The notes: generated by a model not told the origin, from the letters alone. 64,000 bases of DNA from an uncultured Reyranella sp. (GCF_945957355.1 NZ_CAMFKM010000009.1:62001-126000); one strand, 5' to 3'. Positions 45,236 through 53,534 are shown, numbered from the stretch's first letter. Made by a program: numbers and translations.

Positions 45236-47575
45236 TCAAACCTCTCCGATGGTGGGCGTGGTCGAGGTCACGCCGCTGTCGTTCAACTGTTTCAGGCGGG
45301 CATCGTCGCAGCCCAGCAGTTCGCGCAACACCTCGGCGGTGTGCTGGCCGAGATCGGGCGCCGGCCGCTCGATGGCGAGACCCGCGCCGTCGAGCCGGTA
45401 GGGCAGGCCTTTCACGAGTCCGCCGTTCTCGTCGCGTACCAGGGTGACGCCCTGCAATTCAGCGTCGAGAAGGAGATCATTGCCATCGAGGCATGGCGCG
45501 GCGGCGATGCCCTTGGCGAGCAGCGCGGCCAGCGCGGCGTCGCGCTCCTTGCCGGCGCAGAAGGCCGCCATCGACGGATCGGAGCTTTCGAGCGTGACGG
45601 CCAGCCATTTGCCGTCAGCGCACTCGTAGGCGTCCTGCTGGGCGACGCCGACTTCCGTGTTGCCGCGCGGTTCCAGCCGGTGACGCGAATCGGCCGAAGC
45701 CGCGAGAATTTCCTCGCCCAGGGTGAACGACGCGACCTCGCGCTGGGAGAAGTCGAGGAAGGCGCCCTTGCCGGTGCGGCGCGCTTCGGTGACGGCGGCA
45801 ATGACGATGCCGGTGGCGAACAACGACACGATCTGGTCGGGGTAGTTCACGTCCATGCCCGAGATGCGCGGCGTCTCGCCCTCATAGCCGGTCAGCGAGG
45901 CGATGCCCGACGTGGCGTCGAGCGTGCTGCCGAACGAGACGTTCATGCGCTCGGGTCCAGTGTCACCCTGGCTGGAGATGGCGGCGAACACCAGGCGCGG
46001 GTTGATGGTGCTCAGATCCTTGTAGCCGAGGCCGGCGCGATCGAGCACGCCGCGGCGAAAATTCTCGACGACGACGTCGCAGTGCGCGGCGAGTTCGCGG
46101 ATCACGCGCTGGCCCTCGGGATCCTTGAGGTTCAGCGCCAGCCCGCGCTTGTTGCGGTTGGTGAAGCGGAACTGCGGCGAGCGGTTCCACCAGCCCTCGT
46201 CATTGTCGGTCTTGCCGACGACGCGGAAGGGGTCGAGATAGGCGCCGGATTCGATCTTGATCACATCGGCGCCGAGATCGGCCAGCATCGCCGAGGTGTT
46301 CGCGCCCGCGGTCAGCAGCCCGAAGTCGAGCACGCGGATACCGGCAAGGGGACGTTCATTCTCCTCCCCATTCCAATGGGGAGGTGTCGCTGTCTTCAGC
46401 GACGGAGGGCGCATGGTCTGCGAGCGACCGTTCCTGCCCCCTCCGCCCTCGTATGACGAGAGCACCTCCCCATTTGAATGGGGAGGCGGAAGAGGCGGCG
46501 CCGGACGCGGCGCGAAGGAGCGGCCGTTCCATTGTACGGGCAGTTGCGGCAGGCGCAGCTTGCCCTCCGTCGGATGCATCATGTCGGCGAGGAAACCACG
46601 CGCCACATACTGCTCGGTCTGTAGCAACTCGGCTGGCGAGAAGATCGGGCCGAAGGGCACGCCCTTGGCCTGCGCCGTCTTCTGGATCTCCTCGCGCGTC
46701 TTGTCGGCGAACCATGGCGCGAGCACCGCATAGAGTTCGGCGATGTTCTGGCGTCGCCCGGCGCGGGTGGCGAACTTCGGGTCGTCGAGCCTTTGATCGC
46801 CGATCAGGGCGCGTGTCGCTGGCCACTGGGTCACGGTGTAGACCACCGCCACATGTCCGTCGCGGCAGGGCAGAACCTGGAATTCCGAGTTCTTCCCCTC
46901 GCGCCCTGGCGACGTGCCCGATGCGGCGGCGCCCGATGCGGCCTTCCAATTCACCCACTGCATCACTTCAGCAAGCGACACCCGAACCGAAGGTGCGGCC
47001 CGGCCGGCGTCGCGCGCGGCGAGCGCCGACATGAGGCCGGTGAAGGCGGTGAGCCCTGCCGGATAGGAAGCCTGATGACCGCCGAGCTTCAGCGGCTTGC
47101 GCGCGGGCTCGCCCACCATGTGCATCAGTCCGCCCAGCGCCTGGATCGCCAGCTCGCTGACGGGCCGCCACGCCGCTTCCATCTCGACCGGGAAGGCCGC
47201 GATCTCGATGGGCGTCGCCTTGCCCGTGCGCAATATCGGCGCGACGGAAGTCGGCTCCTCGAACAGCACGGCGTCGGCCCCGTCGACCACGGCGGCGAGT
47301 GCCGTGCGGCCGGCTTCGCTCGAGAGATCGAGCGTCAGCGAGCGCTTCGACGTGTTGAGGAATTGGAACAGCGCGCTTCCGCCCTGCGGCAGCAAAGGCG
47401 GCGCGCGGCGCACCGGATCCGCTCCGGGCGGCTCGATCTTGAGCACGTCGGCACCGAGATCGGCCGCGATCTTCGCTGCAAGCGATATCGCCAAACGCAG
47501 GCAGAGCGGCACATTCGCGTCGTTCACCTCGACGATCCTGAAGCGCGCCAGCGGGAGGGAAGCGGTCTCCATCAT
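45236..47575 (-). CDS. Tandem-fused CaiB/BaiF CoA-transferase with a REP-encoded linker
   Basis: A 779-residue protein made of two CoA-transferase family III domains. Domain 1 (about 1-360) has KIAADLGADVLKIEPPGADP and LNTSKRSLTLDLSSEAG. Domain 2 (about 408-779) has LAGIRVLDFGLLTAGANTSA, LADLGADVIKIESGAYLDP and LGQHTAEVLRELLGC. Where ordinary family members keep an aspartate (LFD or LLD), both domains show glutamate: VRVSLAEVMQ in domain 1 and LDFSQREVAS in domain 2. Residues about 364-404 are translated from an inverted pair of palindromic repeats (46363-46486). The start is uncertain: ATG 47575 was chosen, 47572 and 47623 are possible, and none has a clear ribosome-binding site. Confidence 0.83.
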   Translation of the reverse strand: MMETASLPLARFRIVEVNDANVPLCLRLAISLAAKIAADLGADVLKIEPPGADPVRRAPPLLPQGGSALFQFLNTSKRSLTLDLSSEAGRTALAAVVDGADAVLFEEPTSVAPILRTGKATPIEIAAFPVEMEAAWRPVSELAIQALGGLMHMVGEPARKPLKLGGHQASYPAGLTAFTGLMSALAARDAGRAAPSVRVSLAEVMQWVNWKAASGAAASGTSPGREGKNSEFQVLPCRDGHVAVVYTVTQWPATRALIGDQRLDDPKFATRAGRRQNIAELYAVLAPWFADKTREEIQKTAQAKGVPFGPIFSPAELLQTEQYVARGFLADMMHPTEGKLRLPQLPVQWNGRSFAPRPAPPLPPPHSNGEVLSSYEGGGGRNGRSQTMRPPSLKTATPPHWNGEENERPLAGIRVLDFGLLTAGANTSAMLADLGADVIKIESGAYLDPFRVVGKTDNDEGWWNRSPQFRFTNRNKRGLALNLKDPEGQRVIRELAAHCDVVVENFRRGVLDRAGLGYKDLSTINPRLVFAAISSQGDTGPERMNVSFGSTLDATSGIASLTGYEGETPRISGMDVNYPDQIVSLFATGIVIAAVTEARRTGKGAFLDFSQREVASFTLGEEILAASADSRHRLEPRGNTEVGVAQQDAYECADGKWLAVTLESSDPSMAAFCAGKERDAALAALLAKGIAAAPCLDGNDLLLDAELQGVTLVRDENGGLVKGLPYRLDGAGLAIERPAPDLGQHTAEVLRELLGCDDARLKQLNDSGVTSTTPTIGEV
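46363..46486. repeat. REP-like palindromic doublet inside a coding region
   Basis: Two inverted copies of a unit of about 47 bases. The left unit (46363-46409) begins CCTCCCCATTCCAATGGGGA and ends GGAGGG. The right unit (46439-46486), reverse-complemented, begins CCTCCCCATTCAAATGGGGA and also ends GGAGGG. Each holds a 10-bp palindrome plus a second hairpin: GTCGCTG/CAGCGAC (46386-46403) on the left, CTCGT/ACGAG (46448-46460) on the right. The second hairpins differ in sequence but both pair. A 29-base spacer separates the units. Such CCTCCCC...GGAGGG elements are common between genes in many alphaproteobacteria; here the element is translated without a stop in the tandem CoA-transferase. Confidence 0.85.
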
Positions 47576-47652
47576 CGTCGGATGATCTGCGCAAGCCAGT
47601 GCTGCGGTCAACGTCGCGCACATGCTACCGTCGCGCGTGACGGAGGACTTCA

Positions 47653-48867
47653 ATGGCACAGACCGGTAATCATAAAGGACTAACGTTCGGCATCTTCCTG
47701 GCGCCGTTCCATCGTGTCGGCGAGAACCCGACTCTCTCGATGGCACGCGACATGGAGCTGATCGAGTGGATCGACGAACTGGGCTACGACGAAGCCTGGA
47801 TCGGCGAGCATCATTCCGCCGGGTGGGAGACCATCGCGTCGCCGGAAGTCTTCATCGGCGCCGCCATCGAGCGCACGCGCTACATCCGCCTCGGCTCGGG
47901 CGTGACCAGCCTGCCGTATCACCACCCGCTGATGGTCGCGAACCGCTTCGTGCAGCTCGACCACATGTCGCGCGGCCGCACGATGCTGGGCTGCGGTCCC
48001 GGCGCGCTGCCGTCCGACGCCTACATGATGGGCATCGATCCCTCGACGCAGCGACCGCGCATGGAGGAGGCGCTGGAGGCGATCATGCGCCTGCTCGAAT
48101 GCAAGGAGCCGGTCACGATGAAGACCGACTGGTTCGAGCTGAAGGAAGCGCGGCTGCATCTCGCGCCCTACAGCTATCCGCATTTCCCGATCGCCTGCGC
48201 CAGCACCATCACCCCCTCGGGCATGATCGCGGCCGGCAAGCACGGGCTCGGTGTCCTGTCGATCGGCGCCGGAATTCCCGGCGGGCCGGAAATGCTCGGC
48301 AAGCAGTGGGGCATCTACGAGGAGACTGCGGCCAAGCACGGCAAGACGGCGGACCGCGGCAAGTGGCGGGTGGTGGTGAACTGCCATGTGACGGAGGACG
48401 ACGAGCAGGCGTTGCGCGAAGTCCATGCCGGCGAGCGCCGCGAGACCATGACCTATTTCGAGGATACGCTCGGCCGCCCGCCGGGCCGCGCCGACGATCC
48501 GCTGCGCGACGGCGTGAAGATGGGGACGACCCTGGTCGGTAGCCCGGATACGGTGGCCAAGGGCATCGAGCGTCTGCTGGGCTTCTCCAACGGCGGCTTC
48601 GGTGGCGTCCTGTTCCGCGCCCACGAATGGGCGACGCGCGAGCAGACCCTGCGGTCCTACGAGCTGTTCGCGCGCTACGTCATGCCGCGCTTCCAGGGGT
48701 CGCTCGACACCATCGTCAACTCGAACCAGTGGGCCAAGGACAACCGCAAGGGCATCTTCGGACCCAACGTCGCCGCGGTGAAGAAAGCCTTCACCGACGC
48801 CGGCCGCGAGGCCCCCGAGGAGTTCCGCGCCCGCACGCCCGGCGCGCGCGACGTGACCGGCGACTGA
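47653..48867 (+). CDS. LLM-class flavin-dependent monooxygenase
   Basis: Bacterial luciferase-like TIM-barrel oxygenase, 404 residues, using reduced flavin from a separate reductase. It starts LTFGIFLAPFHRVGENPTLS and has DEAWIGEHHSAGWETIASPE near residue 46, LGSGVTSLPYHHPLMVANR and MLGCGPGALPSDAYMMG. The C-terminal GTTLVGSPDTVAKGIERLLG is typical. It is closest in pattern to limonene or alkane-type LLM oxygenases. GGAGG precedes the ATG. It is divergent from the tandem CoA-transferase and followed 3 bases later by a methyltransferase gene. Confidence 0.87.
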   Translation: MAQTGNHKGLTFGIFLAPFHRVGENPTLSMARDMELIEWIDELGYDEAWIGEHHSAGWETIASPEVFIGAAIERTRYIRLGSGVTSLPYHHPLMVANRFVQLDHMSRGRTMLGCGPGALPSDAYMMGIDPSTQRPRMEEALEAIMRLLECKEPVTMKTDWFELKEARLHLAPYSYPHFPIACASTITPSGMIAAGKHGLGVLSIGAGIPGGPEMLGKQWGIYEETAAKHGKTADRGKWRVVVNCHVTEDDEQALREVHAGERRETMTYFEDTLGRPPGRADDPLRDGVKMGTTLVGSPDTVAKGIERLLGFSNGGFGGVLFRAHEWATREQTLRSYELFARYVMPRFQGSLDTIVNSNQWAKDNRKGIFGPNVAAVKKAFTDAGREAPEEFRARTPGARDVTGD

Positions 48868-48870
48868 GAC

Positions 48871-49449
48871 TTGGCGGTCGATCAATGGCTGGCGCGCTGG
48901 CTGCCGCTCATCGCCGAACGGGCAGGGGGGCAGCCAGTGCTGGAGCTGGGATGTGGAGGCGGACGCGATACCGCCACGCTCGCCGCTGCGGGGCATCGCG
49001 TCGTCGCGATCGAATTGTCACCCGAAGCGGTCGCACGCGCGCGGGAGCGCGTGCCCTCGGTTCAAATTCATTGCCAGGATATTCGCGCACCATTTCCGCT
49101 TGCTGAGCGCAGCGTCGGTGTCGTCGTTGCCAGCCTGTCGCTGCACTACTTCGACTGGTCGGAAACCATTGCACTGGCCAGACGAGTGCACGAGGTCCTG
49201 AAGCCCGACGGCGTGCTGCTGTGCCGGCTCAATTCGACCAACGATCACCATTTCGGGGCCAGCGGCCATCCGGAAATCGAAAAGGATTTCTATCTCGTCG
49301 ACGGCACGCCCAAGCGCTTCTTCGATCGCAATGCCGTCGATCGTCTGTTTGCACATGGCTGGCGGATGCTCGCCATCGAGGAGAAGGTGATCGACCGGTA
49401 CGATCGACCCAAGTCGGTATGGGAAGCCGTCCTCGAACGAAGCGACTAG
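48871..49449 (+). CDS. Class I SAM-dependent methyltransferase
   Basis: A 192-residue small methyltransferase. The SAM-binding motif I is VLELGCGGGRDTATLAAAGH near residue 24, the acidic residue of motif II is in VVAIELSPEA, and motif IV is VVVASLSLHYFDWSE near 86. The C-terminal half continues the Rossmann fold with RVHEVLKPDGVLLCRLNS. The substrate is unknown; the pattern recalls Methyltransf_11/TehB-like detoxifying enzymes. The only suitable start is TTG at 48871, three bases after the oxygenase stop, with no clear ribosome-binding site, so it likely depends on coupling. Its stop shares the CTAG with the convergent hydrolase gene. Confidence 0.8.
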   Translation: MAVDQWLARWLPLIAERAGGQPVLELGCGGGRDTATLAAAGHRVVAIELSPEAVARARERVPSVQIHCQDIRAPFPLAERSVGVVVASLSLHYFDWSETIALARRVHEVLKPDGVLLCRLNSTNDHHFGASGHPEIEKDFYLVDGTPKRFFDRNAVDRLFAHGWRMLAIEEKVIDRYDRPKSVWEAVLERSD

Positions 49450-50258
49450 AACTGCTTCTTCGTGCCAGGCACGGCGTCGATCACCTCGATCGACGACTGG
49501 CCCAGAGCCGCCTTGTATTCCGCAGGTGTGCCCCGCAGGAACGGGTTGCTGGCATAGTGCATGGGCCACGCCATTTTGGGCTTGATCAGCTCCTTGGTGG
49601 CATAGGCCGCCGCCTTCGGGTCCATCACGTAGTGGCCGCCGATCGGGATCAGCACGAGGTCGGGCTTGTAGTATTCGCCGATCAGCTTCATGTCGCCGAA
49701 CAGGCCGGTGTCGCCCATGTGGTAGATCTTGAAGCCGTTCTCCAGCTCGATGATGAAGCCACAGGGCTCGCCGGCGGCGAAACTCGTGTCCTTGCCCGTG
49801 GCCGGGTCCTTCAGGATCATTTCGGAAGAGTGGTCGGCGTGGACCATGGTGATCTTGACGCCGGGGAAGGGCTCGATCGTGCCACCCTTGCTCATGCGAG
49901 GCACGAGGTTGGCGGGCATCAGGCCGAGCGTGGCCAGCGTCTGGTTGAGGCCGGCCGGCGCCCAGAGCGGCACGTTGTTCCTCCTGGAGATCTCCATCGC
50001 GTCGCCCAGGTGGTCGCCATGGCCGTGCGTCACGAGGATCAGGTCGACCTTGCCGATCTTGTCGAGGTCCTTCAGCTCCGGCGGGATCCTGGTGGCGCCC
50101 ATGATCCAGGGGTCGATCATGATGACCTTGCCGCTCTGGGTTGTGAGCTTGAAGGCGGCCTGGCTGTACCACAGCAGCTCAGCCTTGCCCTGGGCCTGTG
50201 CGGCCCCGGCAAGACAAACCACAGCCGCCAGAGTTGCGAAAAGAAGACGGAAGACCAT
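49446..50258 (-). CDS. Exported UPF0173-like metal-dependent hydrolase
   Basis: A 270-residue metallo-beta-lactamase-fold protein of the UPF0173/UlaG-like group. Unlike most members it has a signal peptide (LLFATLAAVVCLAGAAQAQ). Core motifs are LLWYSQAAFKLTTQSGKVIM, VTHGHGDHLGDAMEIS (HxHxDH near residue 78), HADHSSEMI, YHMGDTGLFGDMKLIG and PIGGHYVMDPKAAA. The substrate is unknown. The ATG at 50258 follows GGGGAG on the minus strand. The stop overlaps the convergent methyltransferase stop. Confidence 0.86.
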   Translation of the reverse strand: MVFRLLFATLAAVVCLAGAAQAQGKAELLWYSQAAFKLTTQSGKVIMIDPWIMGATRIPPELKDLDKIGKVDLILVTHGHGDHLGDAMEISRRNNVPLWAPAGLNQTLATLGLMPANLVPRMSKGGTIEPFPGVKITMVHADHSSEMILKDPATGKDTSFAAGEPCGFIIELENGFKIYHMGDTGLFGDMKLIGEYYKPDLVLIPIGGHYVMDPKAAAYATKELIKPKMAWPMHYASNPFLRGTPAEYKAALGQSSIEVIDAVPGTKKQF

Positions 50259-50386
50259 GTGGCGTCGCTCCCCGTTCGTTTCGCAGAGCCTAGCATCATT
50301 CTTCGCTGCGAAAGTGCGCACTTTCCTGTGAGGCTCCGATCGCCCACCATGTGCGCTGCACAATGACCTAGGGGGATGGCTCGCCG

Positions 50387-51559
50387 ATGAGCATCAAGGG
50401 CAAGGCCTATATCGCTGGAATCTACGAGCATCCGACGCGGCTCGCGAAGGACATCTCGCTGGCCCAGATCCATGCGCAGTGCGCCAAGGGCGCATTGGAG
50501 GATGCGGGCCTCACGAAGGACGATGTCGACGGCTACTTCTGCGCCGGCGATGCGCCGGGCCTCGGCCCGATGTCCATGGTCGAGTACATGGGGCTCAAGG
50601 TTCGCCACGTCGATTCGACCGATACCGGCGGCTCCTCCTACGTGCTCCATGTCGGTCACGCCGCCGAGGCGATCGCCGCGGGCAAATGCAAGGTGGCCCT
50701 GATCACCCTGGCCGGCCGTCCGCGCGCCGAGGGCATGGCGACCGGCACGGTACCGCGCAGTCGCGGCGGCACGCCGACACCCGACGATCCGTTCGAATTC
50801 CCCTACGGCCCGACGGTCGTGAACATGTACGCCAACTGCGCGATGCGTCACATGTACGAGTTCGGCACGACCTCCGAGCAGCTCGCCTGGATCAAGGTCG
50901 CAGCCTCGCACCACGCACAGTACAATCCGCATGCCCTGCTCAAGGACGTGGTCACGGTCGAGGAGGTCGTGAACTCACCGATGATCTCCGATCCGCTGCA
51001 CAGGCTGGACTGCTGCGTCATCACCGACGGTGGCGGCGCCATCGTCGTCGTGGCGCCGGAGATCGCGGCCACACTCAAGCGGCCGAAGGTCAAGCTGCTG
51101 GGATCGTCGGAGTTCATCAAGACGCAGATGGGCGGCAAGGTCGATCTGACCTACTCGGGCGCGCGCTTTACCGGCCCGGCGGCCTTCGCCGAGGCGGGCG
51201 TGAAGCCCTCCGACATGAAGTACGCCTCGATCTACGACAGCTTCACCATTACGGTGCTGATGCAGCTCGAGGATCTCGGCTTCTGCGAGAAGGGCAAGGG
51301 CGGCGCCTTCGTGGCCGACGGCAACCTGATCTCGGGCATCGGCAAGCTGCCGTTCAACACCGATGGCGGCGGCCTGTGCAACAATCATCCCGCCAATCGT
51401 GGCGGCCTCACCAAGGTGCTGGAGGCCGTGCGTCAGTTGCGCGGTGAGGCGCATCCGAAGGTGCAGGTGAAGAACTGCGATCTGGCCATCGCGCACGGTA
51501 CGGGCGGCTCGCTCGGCCTGCGCCACGGCAGCGCGACCGTCATTCTGGAGAGGGAGTAG
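50387..51559 (+). CDS. SCP2-type thiolase-like protein lacking the canonical cysteines
   Basis: A 390-residue thiolase-fold protein. AYIAGIYEHPTRLAKDISLA begins the domain. Where degradative thiolases have the acyl-binding cysteine, this one reads DSTDTGGSSYVLHVGHAAEA near residue 80. The CxG motif near the C-terminus is AIAHGTGGSLG. The histidine-containing block LCNNHPANRGGL is kept. This degenerate pattern is typical of SCP-x-like thiolases paired with a DUF35 protein, which follows 3 bases later. Retro-aldol or Claisen-type CoA chemistry, as in sterol or aromatic side-chain breakdown, is known for related pairs; activity here is unproven. Confidence 0.86.
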   Translation: MSIKGKAYIAGIYEHPTRLAKDISLAQIHAQCAKGALEDAGLTKDDVDGYFCAGDAPGLGPMSMVEYMGLKVRHVDSTDTGGSSYVLHVGHAAEAIAAGKCKVALITLAGRPRAEGMATGTVPRSRGGTPTPDDPFEFPYGPTVVNMYANCAMRHMYEFGTTSEQLAWIKVAASHHAQYNPHALLKDVVTVEEVVNSPMISDPLHRLDCCVITDGGGAIVVVAPEIAATLKRPKVKLLGSSEFIKTQMGGKVDLTYSGARFTGPAAFAEAGVKPSDMKYASIYDSFTITVLMQLEDLGFCEKGKGGAFVADGNLISGIGKLPFNTDGGGLCNNHPANRGGLTKVLEAVRQLRGEAHPKVQVKNCDLAIAHGTGGSLGLRHGSATVILERE

Positions 51560-51562
51560 ATC

Positions 51563-51958
51563 ATGTCCGAGACCAAGGAGCGCAAGCTGCCGCCTCCCGC
51601 CATCAGCGAGGAGACGCAGGCCTATTGGGATGCCGCGGGCAAAGGCAAGCTGCTGGTACGCAAGTGCACGAGCTGCGGCCAGGCGCACCACTATCCGCGC
51701 ACGATCTGCCCGTTCTGCTTCAGCGACAAGACCGAATGGGTCGAGGCGTCGGGCAAGGGCACGATCTATTCCTACAGCGTAATGCGCCGCGCACCGGTGC
51801 CCTACGCAATCGGCTACGTCACCCTGGCCGAAGGCCCGCGCATGCTGACAAACATCGTCGACTGCGACTTCGACAAGCTGAAGTGCGATCAGGCAGTGAC
51901 GGTCACCTTCAAGCCGACCGACGGCGGCCCACCGCTGCCGATGTTCACGCCAGCCTGA
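51563..51958 (+). CDS. DUF35 OB-fold protein with zinc ribbon
   Basis: A 131-residue acyl-CoA-associated protein that partners the thiolase-like protein. An N-terminal helix (SEETQAYWDAAGKGKLLV) leads into a rubredoxin-like zinc ribbon with two CxxC pairs, CTSCGQ and CPFCFS (residues 37-55), then an OB-fold (GKGTIYSYSVMRRAPVPYAI). Such subunits bind the acyl-CoA and help assemble aldolase or thiolase complexes. Its last 14 bases overlap the convergent flavin monooxygenase gene and the first copy of a hairpin repeat. Confidence 0.88.
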   Translation: MSETKERKLPPPAISEETQAYWDAAGKGKLLVRKCTSCGQAHHYPRTICPFCFSDKTEWVEASGKGTIYSYSVMRRAPVPYAIGYVTLAEGPRMLTNIVDCDFDKLKCDQAVTVTFKPTDGGPPLPMFTPA

Positions 51959-53405
51959 CGCCCGGTGGCGGGAGACTCTGGCGAGCCTCCCGCATTCCTT
52001 TCCAATCCATGGCGGATCGAAGGTGTGTCTCCAGATCCGCCCGGTTGCCGGCGAGAGCGAAAACATAGCGATCCGGGCGCAGGATCACAGCGCTTGCTCC
52101 GTGACGCGCCAGCCAGTCGGCCGCAACGCCCGGCAGCAGGGCGGCTGAGGTTTCAAGGCCCGCAAGAAGCTCGGCATTGCCCACGATTGCGAAGCGCTGG
52201 CCGATGACCTCGTCCATAAGTCGTCCGTCGGCAAGACGCGGCTGCGGGAAGATCGCGCCGACAGGTGGCGGCGCGTCGGTGCGGCATCCCGGCCCGAGTT
52301 GCGGCTGCGGGAAGTCGAACATCTGCGCACCGGCAGTGAAGCGCGCGTCACGCGCCGTGGCGGCGGCGGGATCGGTCTCCTGCAGCACGGCGCCGAGCTT
52401 CACCGCGAGCTCGATGAAGGCGCGGACATGCGGCAGGCGCTCGCTCTCATAGGTGTCGAGCAGCGACTCGGGCGCGCCTTGGCGCAGCACGGTGGCGAGC
52501 TTCCAGGCGAGGTTGCTGGCGTCGCGCATCCCCGCGCACATGCCCTGGCCGAGGAAGGGCGGCGTCTGGTGACAGGCATCCCCCGCCAGCAGCAGCTTTC
52601 CCCGGCGCCAGCCCTCCTGCACGACCGAATGGAAGGTGTAGACGGCGGCGCGCTCGATCCGCGCGTCGTCGGGCCCGACCCAGCGCGCCATCATCGGCCA
52701 GAATATGTCCGGGTCGGCCATTCGCTCCGGATCGTCGCCCGGCATCAGCATGATCTCCCAGCGGCGCCGCGCACCGCCGACATGCACGACCGTCATCGGC
52801 CGCGCCGGATCGCAGAGCTGGACGGTGTGGTCGGGCAGCGCCTTTACCCGCGGCGAGTCGGGATTGCACAGCAGGTCGACCACCAGCCACGGCTGGTGGA
52901 GGCCGAGGTCGCCCTGCCGGCTGCCGATCGCGCGGCGCACCAGCGAGCGTGCGCCGTCGCATCCGACGATGTAGCGGGCGTCGAGCTCGTCCATGTCGGC
53001 GATCTCGCGACCGAGATGGACCGTCACGTTCGGGAAGCGCGCGACGCCGGCGCGCAGGATTTCTTCGAGCTCCGGTTGGTGAAAATACCAGTTACCCGCC
53101 CAGCCGTGCGGCCCAGGTCCGTCGGTGCCGCGCCGAACCATCAAGGTTTGGCCGTAGGCATTGACGAAGTGCATGCCCTTCGACGAGGCCCGCGCCGTCG
53201 CGGCGATCTTCTCCGCCAGCCCGACCGACTGGAAGATCCGCATCACCTCGCCGTCGAAATGCACCGCGCGCGGCAGCGCATAGATCGCCGTGCCGCGCTC
53301 GTAAACGGCGACCGACAGCCCAGCCTGGCCCAGCAGGTTTGCCAGTAGCGCGCCAACCGGGCCGTAACCCAGGATGGCGACGTCCGGAGATAGCGCGGAA
53401 GTCAC
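51945..53405 (-). CDS. MhpA-like FAD-dependent aromatic hydroxylase
   Basis: A 486-residue flavoprotein monooxygenase resembling 3-(3-hydroxyphenyl)propionate hydroxylase. The FAD motif is VAILGYGPVGALLANLLGQA at residues 9-28, ALPRAVHFDGEVMRIFQ follows, then the second motif YIVGCDGARSLVRRAIG near 145 and the FAD-binding GKLLLAGDACHQTPPFLGQG near 275. The C-terminal domain is thioredoxin-like and degenerate. Its last 16 residues (REARQSLPPPGVRLA) are encoded by a hairpin repeat that recurs at 53,492. No ring-cleavage genes of the Mhp pathway are nearby, so the substrate is open. Confidence 0.87.
   Translation of the reverse strand: MTSALSPDVAILGYGPVGALLANLLGQAGLSVAVYERGTAIYALPRAVHFDGEVMRIFQSVGLAEKIAATARASSKGMHFVNAYGQTLMVRRGTDGPGPHGWAGNWYFHQPELEEILRAGVARFPNVTVHLGREIADMDELDARYIVGCDGARSLVRRAIGSRQGDLGLHQPWLVVDLLCNPDSPRVKALPDHTVQLCDPARPMTVVHVGGARRRWEIMLMPGDDPERMADPDIFWPMMARWVGPDDARIERAAVYTFHSVVQEGWRRGKLLLAGDACHQTPPFLGQGMCAGMRDASNLAWKLATVLRQGAPESLLDTYESERLPHVRAFIELAVKLGAVLQETDPAAATARDARFTAGAQMFDFPQPQLGPGCRTDAPPPVGAIFPQPRLADGRLMDEVIGQRFAIVGNAELLAGLETSAALLPGVAADWLARHGASAVILRPDRYVFALAGNRADLETHLRSAMDWKGMREARQSLPPPGVRLA
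51953..51995. repeat. Hairpin repeat, copy A
   Basis: This copy begins GCCTGACGCCCGGTGGCGGG and ends CCTCCCGCAT. It holds the inverted repeat GCGGGAG (51968-51974) and CTCCCGC (51987-51993) with a 12-base loop. It matches copy B at 53,492 at roughly nine bases in ten over about 43 bases. It spans the convergent ends of the DUF35 gene and the flavin hydroxylase gene and contributes the last residues of the latter. Confidence 0.65.
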
Positions 53406-53491
53406 CGCGCCGGGTTAGCGCAGCGACTTCAGCCTGTCGAGGCATAGGGCCTCGTTCTGCTCTTGGGCCGTCGCCGCCGTAGCTCATGCCG

Positions 53492-53534
53492 GCCTGACGC
53501 TCGTTGGCGGGAGGCTCTAACGGGCCTCCCGCAA
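53492..53534. repeat. Hairpin repeat, copy B
   Basis: This copy begins GCCTGACGCTCGTTGGCGGG and ends CCTCCCGCAA. It forms a longer hairpin than copy A: GCGGGAGGC (53507-53515) with GCCTCCCGC (53524-53532) and an 8-base loop. It covers the last four codons and stop of the SGNH-like gene (ending REAR) and could terminate it. The remaining 90 or so bases before the flavin hydroxylase start hold nothing I recognise. Confidence 0.65.

Noticed and set aside
43118..46456. A plus-strand open frame of more than 1,100 codons
   Set aside because: It runs antisense to frmA, the nitronate monooxygenase-like gene and the tandem CoA-transferase, all of which carry clear motifs. Its composition (Arg, Ala, His, Asp rich) is typical of shadow frames.
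46363..46486. Insertion sequence or CRISPR remnant
   Set aside because: There is no transposase, no target-site duplication and no array periodicity. The units are inverted hairpins of REP type.
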